This document shows positions 1 to 12,491 of a stretch of DNA of 64,000 nt, one piece after another; position 1 is the stretch's first letter; each line of letters starts with the position of its first letter. The translations under genes and the position numbers were made by a program. Source of the DNA: Jaltomata sinuosa (lineage: Eukaryota; Streptophyta; Magnoliopsida; Solanales; Solanaceae); the NCBI GenBank assembly GCA_003996215.1, contig QJPP01007520.1:310001-374000 (forward strand), given 5' to 3'. The notes beneath the pieces are model-generated. The model worked only from the letters and a program-made list of their open reading frames with translations. It made no database searches and was not told the DNA's origin.

Positions 1-95
1 TAAACGCCGTGGTATTAGCACCACTTTTACTTGGTGCTCTAGCACTTGTGCTCCCTAAACGACTATCAATATATAAAAAATATAAATTAAAGTTT

Positions 96-122
96 TTTCT
101 CTCTCTCTCTCTCTTTCTCTTA
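96..122. repeat. (CT)n microsatellite
   Basis: A nearly pure CT tract. It lies in an AT-rich stretch at the left edge where no gene is seen. Confidence 0.9.
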
Positions 123-390
123 CTCAATAGATTTATCTGATTTAATATAAAACAATATAACATAAGATGATGGAATGGAATAGGATAGATGGTAGAGGAC
201 AACTTGCGCCCAAAAGCGTTTAATTGTAATTTACCCTAAAAATCATTCACATTTTTCTTAAATAATAATAAAACAATTAAAGAAGTATTTGAAATGTATC
301 CATTTTTATGTATTTAGTTAATATTTTAAGAAAATATTGATGATTTCCAAAAGTAAAAAGTTAAAATTACATCCTTGACCTTGCAAATCG

Positions 391-460
391 TCAATCAACC
401 CTATTATTTTATTAACATCACTCGTGTATACTTGTTAATAATATGATAGGGTTGATTGCA
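391..460. repeat. Inverted repeat, MITE-like hairpin
   Basis: Two arms of about 27 bases (about 392-418 and 431-458) are near-perfect reverse complements, built on CAATCAACCCTAT and its complement, around a loop of about 12 bases. It could be a small palindromic MITE remnant. No coding potential is visible in bases 1-1200. Confidence 0.65.
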
Positions 461-794
461 TGTATGCGATGTTTGAAGTTAATTTTAATAAAGTCTAACT
501 TCAGATATTTTGTCTGAAATTTCATATAGCTAATATTTAGGTTAAATGATTTGACTTTGCTTATTTTTGCCTAATTTCATCCATTTTTGCTTGAAAAATT
601 AAAAATATATTTACAAGTTAAATGATAATGTCAAAACAGGTTGTCCCGTGAAATTTTTATGTTAAAGAGAATTTGGCCCAAAAAATGCAAGAAGAAGTGA
701 TTGTATCGACGAAAACAAGCCCAACATTATCTTCTTCTTGGGCTTCACAGACAGCTGGATTTTGGCCCATTGAAGCAATCAGGCCTACCAAGTT

Positions 795-1050
795 ATACCG
801 CTTAATTATTACGGAACTTATGCACCCACAAGTTATGCTATAGAGGCACGTAAGTTCAGTTTCAGAACCCACAAATTATGCCGTAAGAGGCATAACTTAT
901 TCCTACAGAACTTATGCCGGACATGATAAAAGTTCTCTAAACTTATGCCGAGTGAATTAGATACTATACAACTTATGTCGAATAACTTAATTCCTACAAA
1001 ACTTATGTTAGACAACGCAAAAATTCGCTAAACTTATGCAGAAGTTCTAA
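795..1050. repeat. Degenerate repeat of an ACTTATG(CC) motif
   Basis: The motif ACTTATGCC and variants recur roughly every 20-45 bases on the plus strand, about nine times, with some inverted copies (GGCATAACTT). It fills the space left of the NLR pseudogene. It resembles a decayed repeat more than a gene; open frames across it are short and without recognisable domains. Confidence 0.5.
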
Positions 1051-1199
1051 TTAATTAAATTAATATAACCTTCTTGCATTTTATTATGGTAAAATCATGC
1101 AGAAGTTCTGTTTTCTACTTCATTTGCTGTTTCATAACTCAAAAAAACAATCAATGTGTATTGAGTTCAAATTTTTCATTACAGAAATATACACAGGCC

Positions 1200-2390
1200 A
1201 TATGGACCTCAACAGAACTTGCATAGTTATCTAGTACTCTTACTAGCTTGAAACGCGATAACTCTGGCTTGAACCCTCGACATGGTGTCACTGGTACAAG
1301 AGCGTCTAAAGTACGGAGTAGCTGTACACAGACTGTGTCTATCCAAATATAGACAGAATATGCATGGATTGTGCATATGGAGTAGTTCGATCATTCTTTC
1401 CTCCATTATCATTCAAAAAATTCATGTTTCGAGCTTTTGATCTCAAGCAGAATTCACGGGTCACATCATGAATTCTACAACTGTTTGAGTTTTCCATCAA
1501 AACTCAAATGGTGTACGAAAATTAAACTTCTATCTATATGATCATTTAGACATTTCTTCGCCACTTGTTTAATGCTTTTCGTCTCTTCTACCTTCAAAAA
1601 TCCTTCTACAACCCATAATTCCATAAGTTCATCGGTCTTTCCACTTATACAAGAAAGAAGGCCTATGAGTACAACCCTCGCGCAATACCCTTGTGAAACA
1701 GTAGCTTTTGCACGAATGTCAAAGTGAGACATAATGAACGGATCACTATAAATCTTGCTTAGCCAGAGTTGTCTTGCCGATACCTCCCATCCCTACAATT
1801 GACACAACTTCTTGTCCACTCGCTCCTCCTCTAGCAAGTTGATCCTACATCATCTCGAATTCATTTTCATTGCCAACCATCATATTCTCATTAGGCTCTA
1901 AGGCATATTGAGATGCACCTTGATAGAGTCAGTACTTGTGGTTTCATTAAAACTTCCATGTCCAACCTAGTTGCCATCCACTTGTTAATCGCGGAATCAA
2001 TGTCCCCTAATGCTTGTTTCAATGCGAAATGAAGTTCCCAAAACTCCATTTTTCGCGTGATTTCATTTTCTGCTAAGAAAACTTTTCTTGATTCTGAGTC
2101 AACCAGATCTTCTGTAGCAACGTGCTAGCTCTATGATTTCAGCTTGTTAATGCCTCTAAATGGCCTATTATTTGACAATTCTTCTCCAAAATAACTCTCA
2201 AAGATTCAAACTTTTCATAAAAAAGATTGCAAATTATAGCCATTGCATTAATTGATCGAGGATAATTTTTCGGGTTTGTAGCATCGAGGCTATTTTTTGT
2301 ACAAATTCCTTGAATGGAACAAAATTTAAACAGTGGCACGAGACGATACTATTTGTTTAAATCTCCCGAGAATGCAAAAGAAATTGATTG
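1200..2390 (-). pseudogene. Broken CC-NB-LRR (NLR) resistance gene, R1/Mi-like
   Basis: Read on the minus strand this is the middle of a Solanaceae coiled-coil NLR immune receptor. The order is a coiled-coil tail (about 2000-2340), a linker, the P-loop GMGGIGKTTL (about 1760-1800), an RNBS-A-like HFDIRAKATVSQ (about 1690-1730), then directly LWVVEGFLKVEE, a winged-helix segment, an MHD-like IHDV (1462-1473) and FKLVRVLD at the start of the LRR. The roughly 150 residues that should hold kinase-2, RNBS-B and GLPL are missing between RNBS-A and the LW..EGFLK block. Frameshifts separate the coiled-coil and P-loop pieces and interrupt the frame just before IHDV, and stops lie within the LRR start. 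There is no start codon, no LRR body and no intact frame, so it is a deleted, decayed copy. The subgroup assignment rests on remembered motifs. Confidence 0.85.
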
Positions 2391-2423
2391 ATACCGGATG
2401 GTCATTATCACGTTATAATGCAA

Positions 2424-2466
2424 CCATGATAAACCCATTGTGATTCCACAAGTGGGGTCTGGGACG
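2424..2466 (-). repeat. SINE 3' fragment
   Basis: A short minus-strand piece of the Solanaceae SINE tail (ATTCCACAAGTGGGGTCTGG) lies between the NLR pseudogene and the HPt gene. The rest of 2391-2827 shows nothing recognisable beyond the 3' flank of the HPt gene. Confidence 0.5.
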
Positions 2467-2827
2467 TTATAATGCAATATCAAATTCTCCTAATCAAACA
2501 ACCCTCCAATTGGAGAAAAGGAACATAAAAAGAGACAATTCCAAACACTTTCATTAAGCAACAACATGAAAATAGATTACAGAGTCACATGTCACGTCCT
2601 TAGTCTTCAACTAAGCACACATGCAACACCTGACAACTTGCTCACGTTCTTGCATCACTTGCTCACGATCTTGAGTAGACCTCTTATCAGTGACTCAAGC
2701 TTTTAACACTACAACTTAGGGATACAAAGAAATCAAAAGATTGAATTTGCTTCCTATTGTTCCCATTTATCTCCATACATACTTAATCTACTAAATCCAG
2801 TTACTTCACTAACTGAGACGCCCCTTT

Positions 2828-3755
2828 CTACTCGCTGTCAGTATCCATATCCCCGTACTCAGGTCGGTCCTCTATCTCAGTAGGAGGACCTTGCTTCTTC
2901 ACCTGAAAAGACCAAAATGAGAACGAGTGATAGAGACAGAGTGATTGCAACAACGACTAAAGATGAGAAACATTTATACGAATCTTGAAGAGAACCTTGA
3001 AGTAGTTCTCTAGTTTCAACTGCAGAAGCTCACATTCCCGTTTGATACCAGCAAACGCAATCTTGCACCTGTTGTTAACATTTCTGAAGTCAAATACAAT
3101 CATCAGCAAATAATAAAGCCATAAATTTCCTCCTTAGATCTTACGCGTCAAAATCTCCATCCTTCAAGTTGTTCCTCATGCAATCGATTTGGTGCCTCAC
3201 TTTTGCAGCTCCAAAACTTCAAGCACACAGAAACAGGCAATACAAAAACAGGACGACATTTATCAGAAACACGGGAAAAAGGGAAAACGATATGTGAAGA
3301 CAGAGAAAAGAAGAACACTCACTTTGAGGTTCTTGTCCAGAAATGATTAAGGAGCCTGTCTATCAAAAGGGAATTGTAGGGAGGTCCTTGCCTGTATACA
3401 TACATATCAGAACTGTGAGGGGAAACGGGGCGAAGAAGTTGAAAAAGAAATTTAGAGGACACAACTACTTACACTTCTAGCACCATTAAGTCAAGAAACT
3501 TAACAACATGTCTGAAATATCCAGCACAAATTTCCTCAAGAAAGCCCGGTGTGGGGGTTGCATACGTTTCCAGTTCAAGAAATTTCCCATTAAGCATTTG
3601 CTGCAAATACACAACATATTACTTTCCATATTGAATAGAAAGGTAAACACTGATAAAAGAAAAGAAGAAAAAAGTAAGGAACAGGATCTGAATCAGACCT
3701 CATCATACAATGACTGTCTCAAATTGGCAACATATCGAGCAAAATGGCTTGTCAT
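2828..3755 (-). CDS. Histidine-containing phosphotransfer protein, likely pseudo-HPt (AHP6-like)
   Basis: HPt proteins pass phosphate from cytokinin receptor kinases to response regulators. Six exons on the minus strand: 3699-3755, 3473-3600, 3323-3391, 3145-3216, 2996-3068 and 2828-2902, giving 157 residues, the usual AHP length. It starts MTSHFARYVANLRQSLYDE, followed by the family's MLNGKFLELE and PGFLEEICAGYF helices. The block NHFWTRTSNFGAAKV aligns with the AHP block HQLKGSSSSIGAQRV, and then KIAFAGIKRECELLQLKLENYF matches the last HPt helix. The phospho-accepting His is Asn, with a His one residue later. AHP6 of Arabidopsis also has Asn there and inhibits cytokinin signalling, so an inhibitory role is inferred. 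All phases agree. The exon 1 donor (GAG|GTCTGA) is weak. The acidic tail ends DMDTDSE. The promoter and exon 1 are amplified in the adjoining array. Confidence 0.85.
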
Positions 3756-5820
3756 CCTCGTTAGTATTGAGTTTCTACAAAGCTAGTAGACAGGATGTGA
3801 AGGCATGAAACTCGGTGCAGAAATGCCTTGAACACATTACGCGTTTATATAGGGTTGATGATCCAATGGATGATATGCATGACACTGGTATAAACACGTG
3901 AAAGGACACATATATTTGAATAGATTGATTATCAATCAATCAGAAAGCAACGCGTGAAACATGCAGTTGCCACATCTGCAACCAAAACTGACAGCCAAAT
4001 GCTTGTCAAAACATCACGAAATTATCATTTCAGATATCTTAAGTTGATAAGTGATTAGAACACAACACGAGTACTTAGCTATGTTTCTAACCTTATAATT
4101 CTAACTGTCTATTGTACTTCTAATTCTCTGATAGTAATGCATAGTTTTGTATGAAATTTTTATCAATTCTTAAAGGAACTAAAAGACGGAAGCAAGCTAA
4201 AACTCTGAATTTTGACCACCTATCAACTCTGTTGTTATGGACAAATGGAGGGTCGGGGAAGGGCACGACCACAAGGGTCTATTGTAGATAAATGAGATGA
4301 TCAAACAGAATTTTCCACATATATATACACAAGTTGTCCAACATTTTGTTCCATATTGTGTTGAATGCTATCCTTCCTGTGATAATCAAAAGTTTCCTAA
4401 TGCATCCCTAGACAACATTAAACTATGCATTTGCATTCACAAGATTATAATATTTTGAAAGTTTAGAAGCAAAATTTCTTTCTGATACTATTTATATAGT
4501 CTTCAATCAAAATGACAACTGAACATTCTTCACAAAATACAACTTTCTCTTTCGAACTCCAAAATTATAATTTAGATTTGATAACAGAACGTAGAGAAAT
4601 GAGTCGAAATTAACATCTCTTAATAACTAAACAAAGTAACATTGCAGCATAATCAGGTACTAAGAAATGTTAACATTGATATCATTTCTGATAGCAATTA
4701 GTTATAAATCATCCAGAAATATGTACAACTCGTATTCGCTACAATATCAAATTTAAATATTATTATACTGACGTTACAATGTTAAAGATACTTTTCTTTC
4801 TCTCTTGAAAATGAAGGGGATCATTTCAACTTCATTTGATAGTAACTTCTGGTGTGATTGTACTTTGCAACGATAAATGAATACGATTGATTATTCATTA
4901 ATCTGAGTATGCATTCTTGCTTTTCAATTTTTCTCCAATTTATCACACTTATTCAAATATTACTACTAACGTTTTAAAAAGTTTGCACTAGCATCGAATA
5001 CAAGTGCAATGTACGTGCGCCAAAATTAGTCACATAAAAATTGGTGAAACTGCTTGTCAGAACATCACAAAATTATCATTTAATTACTTCTACATAATCT
5101 TGATAAATTTATCGTATCTACTCTTGTAATCACATAAAACAAAGTAAGAGAGGTCCAGAAATCCATAATGAATTCGATTTAAGATTCTCCAATTGTTTTT
5201 CCTAAAATTAGTAAAATTCATTGAATGTACATATCTGGCGCCCTCAAGTTTTTCAATAAATTCAAAGCATCATGCCCGAGGTTATTAAATAAGACAATAT
5301 TAAAGCCTTCCATTTCTGCAAAATATCTTTTTTACACTTGGAAAACTTGTCTGATTTCCAAAAAGGCAAAAAACCAATTATTTGAATGTGTCAGAAGGTT
5401 GTAGAATGTGTGAATTAAAAACATTAAAGTGATTAAGAATTCCATATATCTTAAGCTAATGAGTGAAGAGAACATAACTTGAGTACTTTGTTATGTTTAT
5501 AGCTTTCTATTATTTCAATTTTTGTGTAATTTATAACACACTTATTCAAATAATATTTTAAGTAAATAATATTTTAAGTATCTTAAAAAGTTTGCACTAA
5601 TTAGCATCTTATACACGTGTAACACATATGTCCAAAATTAGTCAGACAAAAATTGGCAAAACTGCTTGTCAAAATATTACGAAATTATCATTTCATTACT
5701 TCTATATAATCTTGGTGGCTTTACTATATCTACTCTTGTAATCACGTGAAACAATATAAGAGAGAGGTCTAAAAATTTATAAGAAAAAGAAAAAAGTAAG
5801 GAATAGGATCTGAATCAGAC

Positions 5821-5880
5821 CTCATCGAGCAATGACTGCCTCAAATTGTCAAGTATATATCTAGCAAAATGACTTACCAT
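5821..5880 (-). pseudogene. HPt exon 1 copy, open frame
   Basis: An amplified first exon that still starts with ATG and reads 20 codons (MVSHFARYILDNLRQSLLDE) to the same GAG|GTCTGA donor. It has one extra codon compared with the parent. The second codon change creates ATG|GTAAGT, a near-perfect donor directly after the start. No downstream exon exists within the unit. Confidence 0.75.
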
Positions 5881-6875
5881 CCTCGTTAATATCGAGTTTC
5901 TTCAGAGCTAGCAGACATGATGTGAAGACATGAAATTCGGTGCAGAAATATTTTGAACCCACTTACAATAGGGTTTATGATCCAATGAGATGATATGCAT
6001 AATATTTGTACAAACACATGAGAGGTCACATATGTTTGAATTTATTAATTATCAACCAATGAAAAAACAATGAGTGAAACATGTAGTTGCCATATTTGCA
6101 ATTAAAACTTTCAGTTATTTGCTTGTCAAGACATCACGAGATTGTCATTTCATTGCTTTTACAAAATCTTGATAGATTTACTACTATATCTATTCTTGTA
6201 ATCATATGAAACAAAATAAAAGAGAGGTCCAAAAGCTTATTATGATATCAGTTTAGGATTCTCCAATTGCTTTTCTTTAAATTAGAAAAAATTATTGAAT
6301 GCACAAACCTGGTGTGCACAATTTTTTTTGATAAATTCAAGACATTAATCCTGAGGTTATTGAATAAACAATATTAAAGTCTTTTATTTCTACAAAATAT
6401 CTTTTTGACCTTTGGAGAACTTTTTTCGTCTCTAGAAAGGCAGAAACTCTTTATTTGAATGTGTCAACAGGTTGTAGGTTGAGTAATAAAAATAAATTAA
6501 GTGATCAAGAATTTCATATATCTTAAGCTAGTGAGTGATGAGAACATAACACGAGTATTTTGTCATATTTTAATTTTTTATTTATTTTATTTTTTGTGCA
6601 ATTCATCATAAATTAATTCAAATATTTATTTTTAATATTTTTTAAAAAATTGCACTAATTAGCATCGAATACACGTGCAATGCATGTACCAAAATCAATC
6701 AGAAAAAAATAGGTGAAACTGCTTGTCAAAACACAACAAAATTATCATTTTATTACATCTACATACTCTTGGTAGATTTATCGTATTTACTCTTGTAATC
6801 ACATGAAACAATATAAGAGAGAGATTCAAAAGTCAATAAGAAAAAAAAGAGTAAAGAATAGGATCTAAATCAGAC

Positions 6876-6932
6876 CTCATCGAGCAATGACTGCCTCAAA
6901 TTGTCAATGTATCAAGCAAAATGACTTGTCAT
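6876..6932 (-). pseudogene. HPt exon 1 copy, stopped
   Basis: The ATG and donor are kept, but codon 7 is TGA (MTSHFA then stop) where the parent has CGA (Arg). This is a CpG-type transition. Confidence 0.75.
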
Positions 6933-8089
6933 CGTTAGTATCTAGTTTCTTCAAAGCTAGTAGACAGGATGTGAAAGCATGAAACTCGGTGTAAAAATAT
7001 CTTTAACCCATTACACATTTATATAAGGTTTATGATCAAATGAGATGATATGCATGATACTTTTACAAACATGTAAGGACGCAGATGTTTAAATATATTG
7101 ATTATCAACCAATTAGAAAATTATGGGTGAAACATGCAATTGACACATTTGCAACTAAAATTGACAATCATTTGCTTGTCAAAACATCATGAAATTATCA
7201 TTTTATTACTTTTACATAATTTTGGTAGATTTACTGTATCTACTTTTGTAATCACATGAAACAAAATAAGAGAGAGGTCTAGAAATTCATAATGAAATCG
7301 GTTTAGAATTTTTTAATTATTTTTCTTTAAATTAGTAAAATTCATTAAATGCACAAATCTAGCGTGCACCAAATATTTTTGATAAATTCATGAAATTAAT
7401 CCTAAGGTTGTTAAATAAAACAATATTAATGTTTTTCATTTCTGAAAGCTATCTTTTCGACCCTTGGAGAACTTCCTTAGTCTCAAGAAAGGCAGTAACT
7501 TCTTTATTTGAACGTGTCAACAAGTTATAAGTTATGTGATAAAAAAATATTAAGTGATCAAGAATTTCATATATCTTAAGCTAATGAGAGATAAGAACAT
7601 AACACGAGTATTTTTCTATGTTTTTAACTTTCTATTATTTTAAGTTTTGTGCAATTCATCACACACTTTTTCAAATATTATTTCTAATATTTTTAAAATT
7701 TTGTACTAATTCAGTTTGTCAGGTTGTCTCTTTCCTGTCCATGATTCAACTATTGTTCGAGAGGGTGCCCCATTCAGAAATCTTCGAATTTGTGTTTATT
7801 TTCAACTCCCTGAAATATATCATCGTTTATTGAGCCATTTCATCGTTTGAACCTCGCCCTTTACTTTTAATGCTTGTATCAAACACACGTGCAATGCACG
7901 TACTCAAAATTAGTCAAAAAATAAATGAAATTGCTTGTCAAGACATCACAAAATTATTATTTTATTACTTTCACATAATCTTGATAGATTTACCGTATTT
8001 ACTCTTGTAATCACATAAGAAAGTATAAGAGAGAGATTCAAAACTCCATAAGAAAAAGAAGAAAGTAAAGAATAGAATTTGAATCAGAC

Positions 8090-8146
8090 TTCATCAAAAA
8101 ATGATTGTCTCAAATTGTCAATGTATCGAGCAAAATGGTTTGTCAT
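8090..8146 (-). pseudogene. HPt exon 1 copy, open frame
   Basis: Nineteen open codons, MTNHFARYIDNLRQSFFDE, the same length as the parental exon, ending GAA|GTCTGA, so the donor is kept. It could act as an alternative first exon only if a transcript read through to the gene's exon 2 over 4 kb away. Confidence 0.75.
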
Positions 8147-9133
8147 CTTTGTTAGTGTCAAATTTTTTCAAATCTAAAAAAAATGATGTGAAGACATGAA
8201 CTCGGTGCAGAAATCTCTTAAACTCATTACACGTTTATAAAGAATTAATGATTCAATGAGATGATATGCATGACACTTGTATAAACACTTAACATAACGC
8301 TGATGTTTGAATATATTGATTATTAACCAATCAAAAAACAATGAGTGAAATATGCAGTTGTCACATTTGCAATAAAAACTTATAGCTATTTGCTTGTCAA
8401 AACATCAAGATATTATCATTTCATTACTTTTATATAATTTTGATAGATTTACTGTATTTACTCTTGTAATCACATGAAACAAAATAAGAGAAAGGTCTAG
8501 AAATTCTTAATGAAATTGGTTTAGGATTCTCCAATTGCTTTTTTTTAAATTAGTAAAATTTATTAAATGCACAAGCCTGAAGCACACCAATTTTTTTTGT
8601 TAAATACAAGGCATTAACCCTAAGGTGATTAAATAAAATAATATTAAAATCTTTCATTTCTGCAAAATATCTTTACAACTCTTAGAGAACTTCTTTCGTC
8701 TCTAGAAAAGCAGAAACACCTTTATTTGAATATGTCAACATATTGTAGGTTGTGTGATAAAAAAAAATAAAGTAATCAAAATTTTCAGATATCTTAAGCT
8801 TATAAGTGATAAGAACATAACACGAGTACTTTATAATATTTTTAATTTTTGTGCAATTAATCACACACTTAGTCAAACATAATTTTTAATTTTTTTTAAT
8901 TTTACTAATTAGAATCGAATACACGTGCAACAGTTGCACGTGCCCAAAATTAATCAAAAAAATGGATAAAATTACTTTTCAAAAATGTCACGAGATTATC
9001 ATTTTATTACTTATACATAATTTTGACAGATTTATCGTATTTACTCTTGTAATCACATGAAACAATATAAGAGAGAGATTCAAAACTCAATAAGAAAAAA
9101 ATATTAAAGTAAGGAATAAGATCTAAATCAAAC

Positions 9134-9190
9134 CACATTGAACAATGACTTCCTCAAATTATCAATGTATCAAGCAAAATGACTTGTCAC
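9134..9190 (-). pseudogene. HPt exon 1 copy, no start
   Basis: The start codon is GTG instead of ATG, and codon 7 is TGA. Clearly decayed. Confidence 0.7.
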
Positions 9191-9615
9191 CATTAGTATC
9201 GAGTTTCTTCAAAGCTAGCAGACAGGATGTAAAGACATGAAACTCGGTGTATGAATGTATTTGACCCATTACACATTTATATAGGGTTTATGATCATCTA
9301 ATGAAATGATATGCATGATACTTTTACAAACACGTGAAAGAATGCAAATATTTAAATATATTGATTATCAACCAATCAGAAAATAATGCAAGGATGAAAC
9401 ACGCAGTTGTCACATTTACAATTAAAATTGACAATCATTTGCTTGTCATAATAAATATGATAGATTTACCGTATCTACTCTTGTAATCACGTGAAACAAA
9501 ATAAGAGAGGGGTCTAGAAATTCATAATGAAGTCGATTTAGGAATTTTTAATTATTTTTCTTTAAATTAGTAAAATTCATTAAATGCACAAACCTAGCAC
9601 GCACCAAATATTTTT

Positions 9616-9724
9616 AAAAATAGCCGCTCTACCCCTAAAAGGTAAAGTTAAGGTCTGCGTATATTTTACTCTCTCTAACTTCATTTTGTGGGATTTTACT
9701 GAGCATGATATTGTTGTTGTTGTT
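9616..9724 (+). repeat. SINE 3' part with (TTG)n tail, inside the HPt array
   Basis: Contains the Solanaceae SINE phrases TAAGGTCTGCGTA and TGTGGGATTTTACTGAGC, ending in GTTGTTGTTGTT. It is present only in this unit, so it was inserted after the unit was copied. Confidence 0.7.
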
Positions 9725-10225
9725 AAATCAGATAATATTAAAGCTTTTCATTTCTGCAAAATATCATTTTGACCCTTAGAGAACTTTTTTCGTCTCAAGA
9801 AAGGTAGAAGCACCTATATTTAAATATGTCAATAGGTTATAGGTTGTGTGATAAAAAATATTAAGTGATCAAGAACTTCAAATATCTTAAGCTTATGAAT
9901 GATAATAACATAACACAAGTAATTATATTTTTTAATTTATTTATTTTATTTTTTGTGCAATTAATCACACACTTATTCAAATATTACTAATGTTTGGTAA
10001 AATTTGCACTAATTAGCATTGAGTACATGTATAGCGCACGTGCTCAAAATTAATTTTTTTAAAAAATTGCTTGTCAAAATATCACAGGATTATCATTTCA
10101 TTACTTCTATATAATCTTGGTAGATTTATCGTTTCTACTCTTGTAATCACATAAAATAAAATAAGAAAAGGTTCAGAAATTCATAAGAAAAAAGAAAAAA
10201 GTAAGAAATATGATCTAAATCAAAT

Positions 10226-10282
10226 CTCATCAAACAATGACTGTCTCAAATTGACAATGTATCGAACAGAATGGCTTGTCAT
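10226..10282 (-). pseudogene. HPt exon 1 copy, open frame but donor lost
   Basis: Nineteen open codons (MTSHSVRYIVNLRQSLFDE), but the donor GT has become AT (GAG|ATTTGA), so normal splicing to exon 2 is not expected. Confidence 0.75.
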
Positions 10283-11321
10283 CCTCGTTAGTATCGAATT
10301 TCTTGAAAGCGGGCAGACAAGATGTGAAGACATAAAATTTGGTGTAAAAATGCCCTGAACCTATTACACATTTATATTGGGTTGATGATTCAATGGGATG
10401 ATATGCATGACACTTGTATAAACACGTAAAAAGAAGCAAATATTTGAATACATTGATTATCAACCAATCAGAAAATAATGGTTGAAACATGTAGTTATCA
10501 CATTTGCAATCTAAACTAACAGTCACTTGCTTGTCAATGCATCACGAAATTATCATTTTATTACTTTTATGTAATCTTGATAGATTTACCATATGTACTC
10601 TGGCAAAATACATGAAACAAAATAGGAGAGAAGTTTAAAAATTTATAATAAAATTAATTTAATTAGGATTCTCCAGTTACTTTTTTTAAAATTAGTAAAA
10701 TTTATTGAATGCACAAATTAGACGCAGACCAAATTTTTCAATAAATTCAAAGCATTAAGCCTGAAGTTATTAAATAAGACACTATTAAAGTCTTTCATTT
10801 TTACAAAGGGGAAAAGAATAACTGAAAGAAAGGCAATCAATTAGTTATTCGTCAAAATTTCATTTATTCAATGACCAGAATTAAACGGGGATATATAGCT
10901 TGTAGACGTAGAACAAAAATTCGTTTTACCTTTGAAAAACTTCTGTCGTTTTCAAAAAAGGCAGAAACTCCTTTATTTTAATGTGCCAATAGATTGTAGG
11001 TTGAGTAATAAAAATTTATGTGATAAAAAATTAAGTCGATGAGTGATGAGATATAATGCGAGTATTTTGCTATATTTTTAATTTTTTATTATTTTAATTT
11101 TTATGCAATCATCACAAACTTATTCAAATATTATTTCTAATATTTTAAAAAAATTGCACCAATTAACATCGAATATGCGTGCAATATACGTGTCAAAATT
11201 AATCATAAAAAATGGGTGAAATTATTTGTCAAAACATTACAAAATTATTATTTCATTACTTTTACATAATTTTGATAGATTTATCGTATTTACTCTTGTA
11301 ATCACATAAAATAAAATAAGA

Positions 11322-11379
11322 CATCATCGAACAATGACTGCCTCAAATTGACAATGTATCGAGCAAAAAGGCTTGTCAT
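11322..11379 (-). pseudogene. HPt exon 1 copy, open frame but donor region deleted
   Basis: The frame is open (MTSLFARYIVNLRQSLFDD). The intron-1 part of the unit is missing, so the exon runs straight into the neighbouring unit's promoter-type sequence without a donor. Confidence 0.7.
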
Positions 11380-11914
11380 TTTCGTTAGTATCAAGTTTTT
11401 TCAAAGCTAACAGACAGAATATGAAGAAATAAAATTCGGTACAAAAATACCTTGAACTCGTTACATGTTTATATAGGGTTGAGGATCCAATGGGTGATAT
11501 GCATGACACTGGTATAAACACATGAAAGGACACAGATGTTTGAATAGATTGATTGTCAACCAATCAGAAAGCAATGAGTGAAACATGCAGTTGCCACATC
11601 TGCAATCAAAATTGACAGTCATGCATCGTCCGTCAAACATCGCGATATTATCATTTTATTAATCTTATATAATTTTTATAAATTTACCATAACTACTCCT
11701 ATAATCACATGAAACTAAATAAGAGGGAGGTCTAATGATTCATAACGAAATCAATTTGGGATTCTCCAATTGCTTTTCATTGAATTAGTAAAATTCATTG
11801 AATGCACAAATTTGGAGCGCACCAATTTTTTTTGATAAGTACAAGGCATTAAACCTAAGATTATTAAACAAGACAATATTAAAGCTTTTTATTTCTGCAA
11901 AATATATTTTTGGC

Positions 11915-11961
11915 CCTTAACCCCACTTTGTGAGAATATACGGGGTATGTTGTTGTTGTCA
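11915..11961 (+). repeat. SINE 3' tail fragment, inside the HPt array
   Basis: AACCCCACTTTGTGAGAATA followed by a GGGGTATGTTGTTGTTG tail. It is a 5'-truncated copy in the unit next to the 11331 exon copy. Confidence 0.6.
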
Positions 11962-12434
11962 TATTTTTGACCTTTAAAAAAAAAAATCGTCTCTAAAAAG
12001 ACAGAAGCACATATATTTAAATATGTCAACAGATTATACGACGTGTAATAAAACATATTAAGTGATCAAGAACTTCAAATATCTTAAGCTTATAAATAAT
12101 AAGAACATAACACGAGTACTTTGTCATATTTTTAATATTTATTTATTCTAATATTTGTGCAATTAATCACATATTTATTAAATATTATTTTTAATATTTA
12201 ATAAAATTTGCATTAATTAGCATTGAATACTCGTGTAATACACGTGCTCAAAACTAATTTAAGAAAATGGGTAAAATTGCTTGTCAAATATCACAAAATT
12301 ATTATTTAGTTACTTTTATATAATCTTGATAGATTTATCGTATCTATTCCTGTAATTACATGAAATAAAATAAGAGAAAGGTTCAAAAATCCATAAGAAT
12401 AAGAAGAAAGTAAGAAATAACATCTGAATCAGAC

Positions 12435-12491
12435 CTCACCGAACAATTATTATCACAAATTGGCAATGTATCAAATAAAATGACTTGTCAT
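12435..12491 (-). pseudogene. HPt exon 1 copy, stopped
   Basis: The ATG is present but codon 7 is TGA (MTSHFI then stop). The rest of the exon is more diverged than in the other copies. Confidence 0.7.

Noticed and set aside
3508..3786. 92-codon plus-strand frame across HPt exons 1 and 2
   Set aside because: It lies opposite the well supported minus-strand HPt gene and has no domain.
10230..11563. Longer minus-strand open frames through the HPt array (98 and 79 codons)
   Set aside because: They read exon 1 in a shifted frame and continue into promoter-type sequence; the true exon frame is the one starting MTSH.
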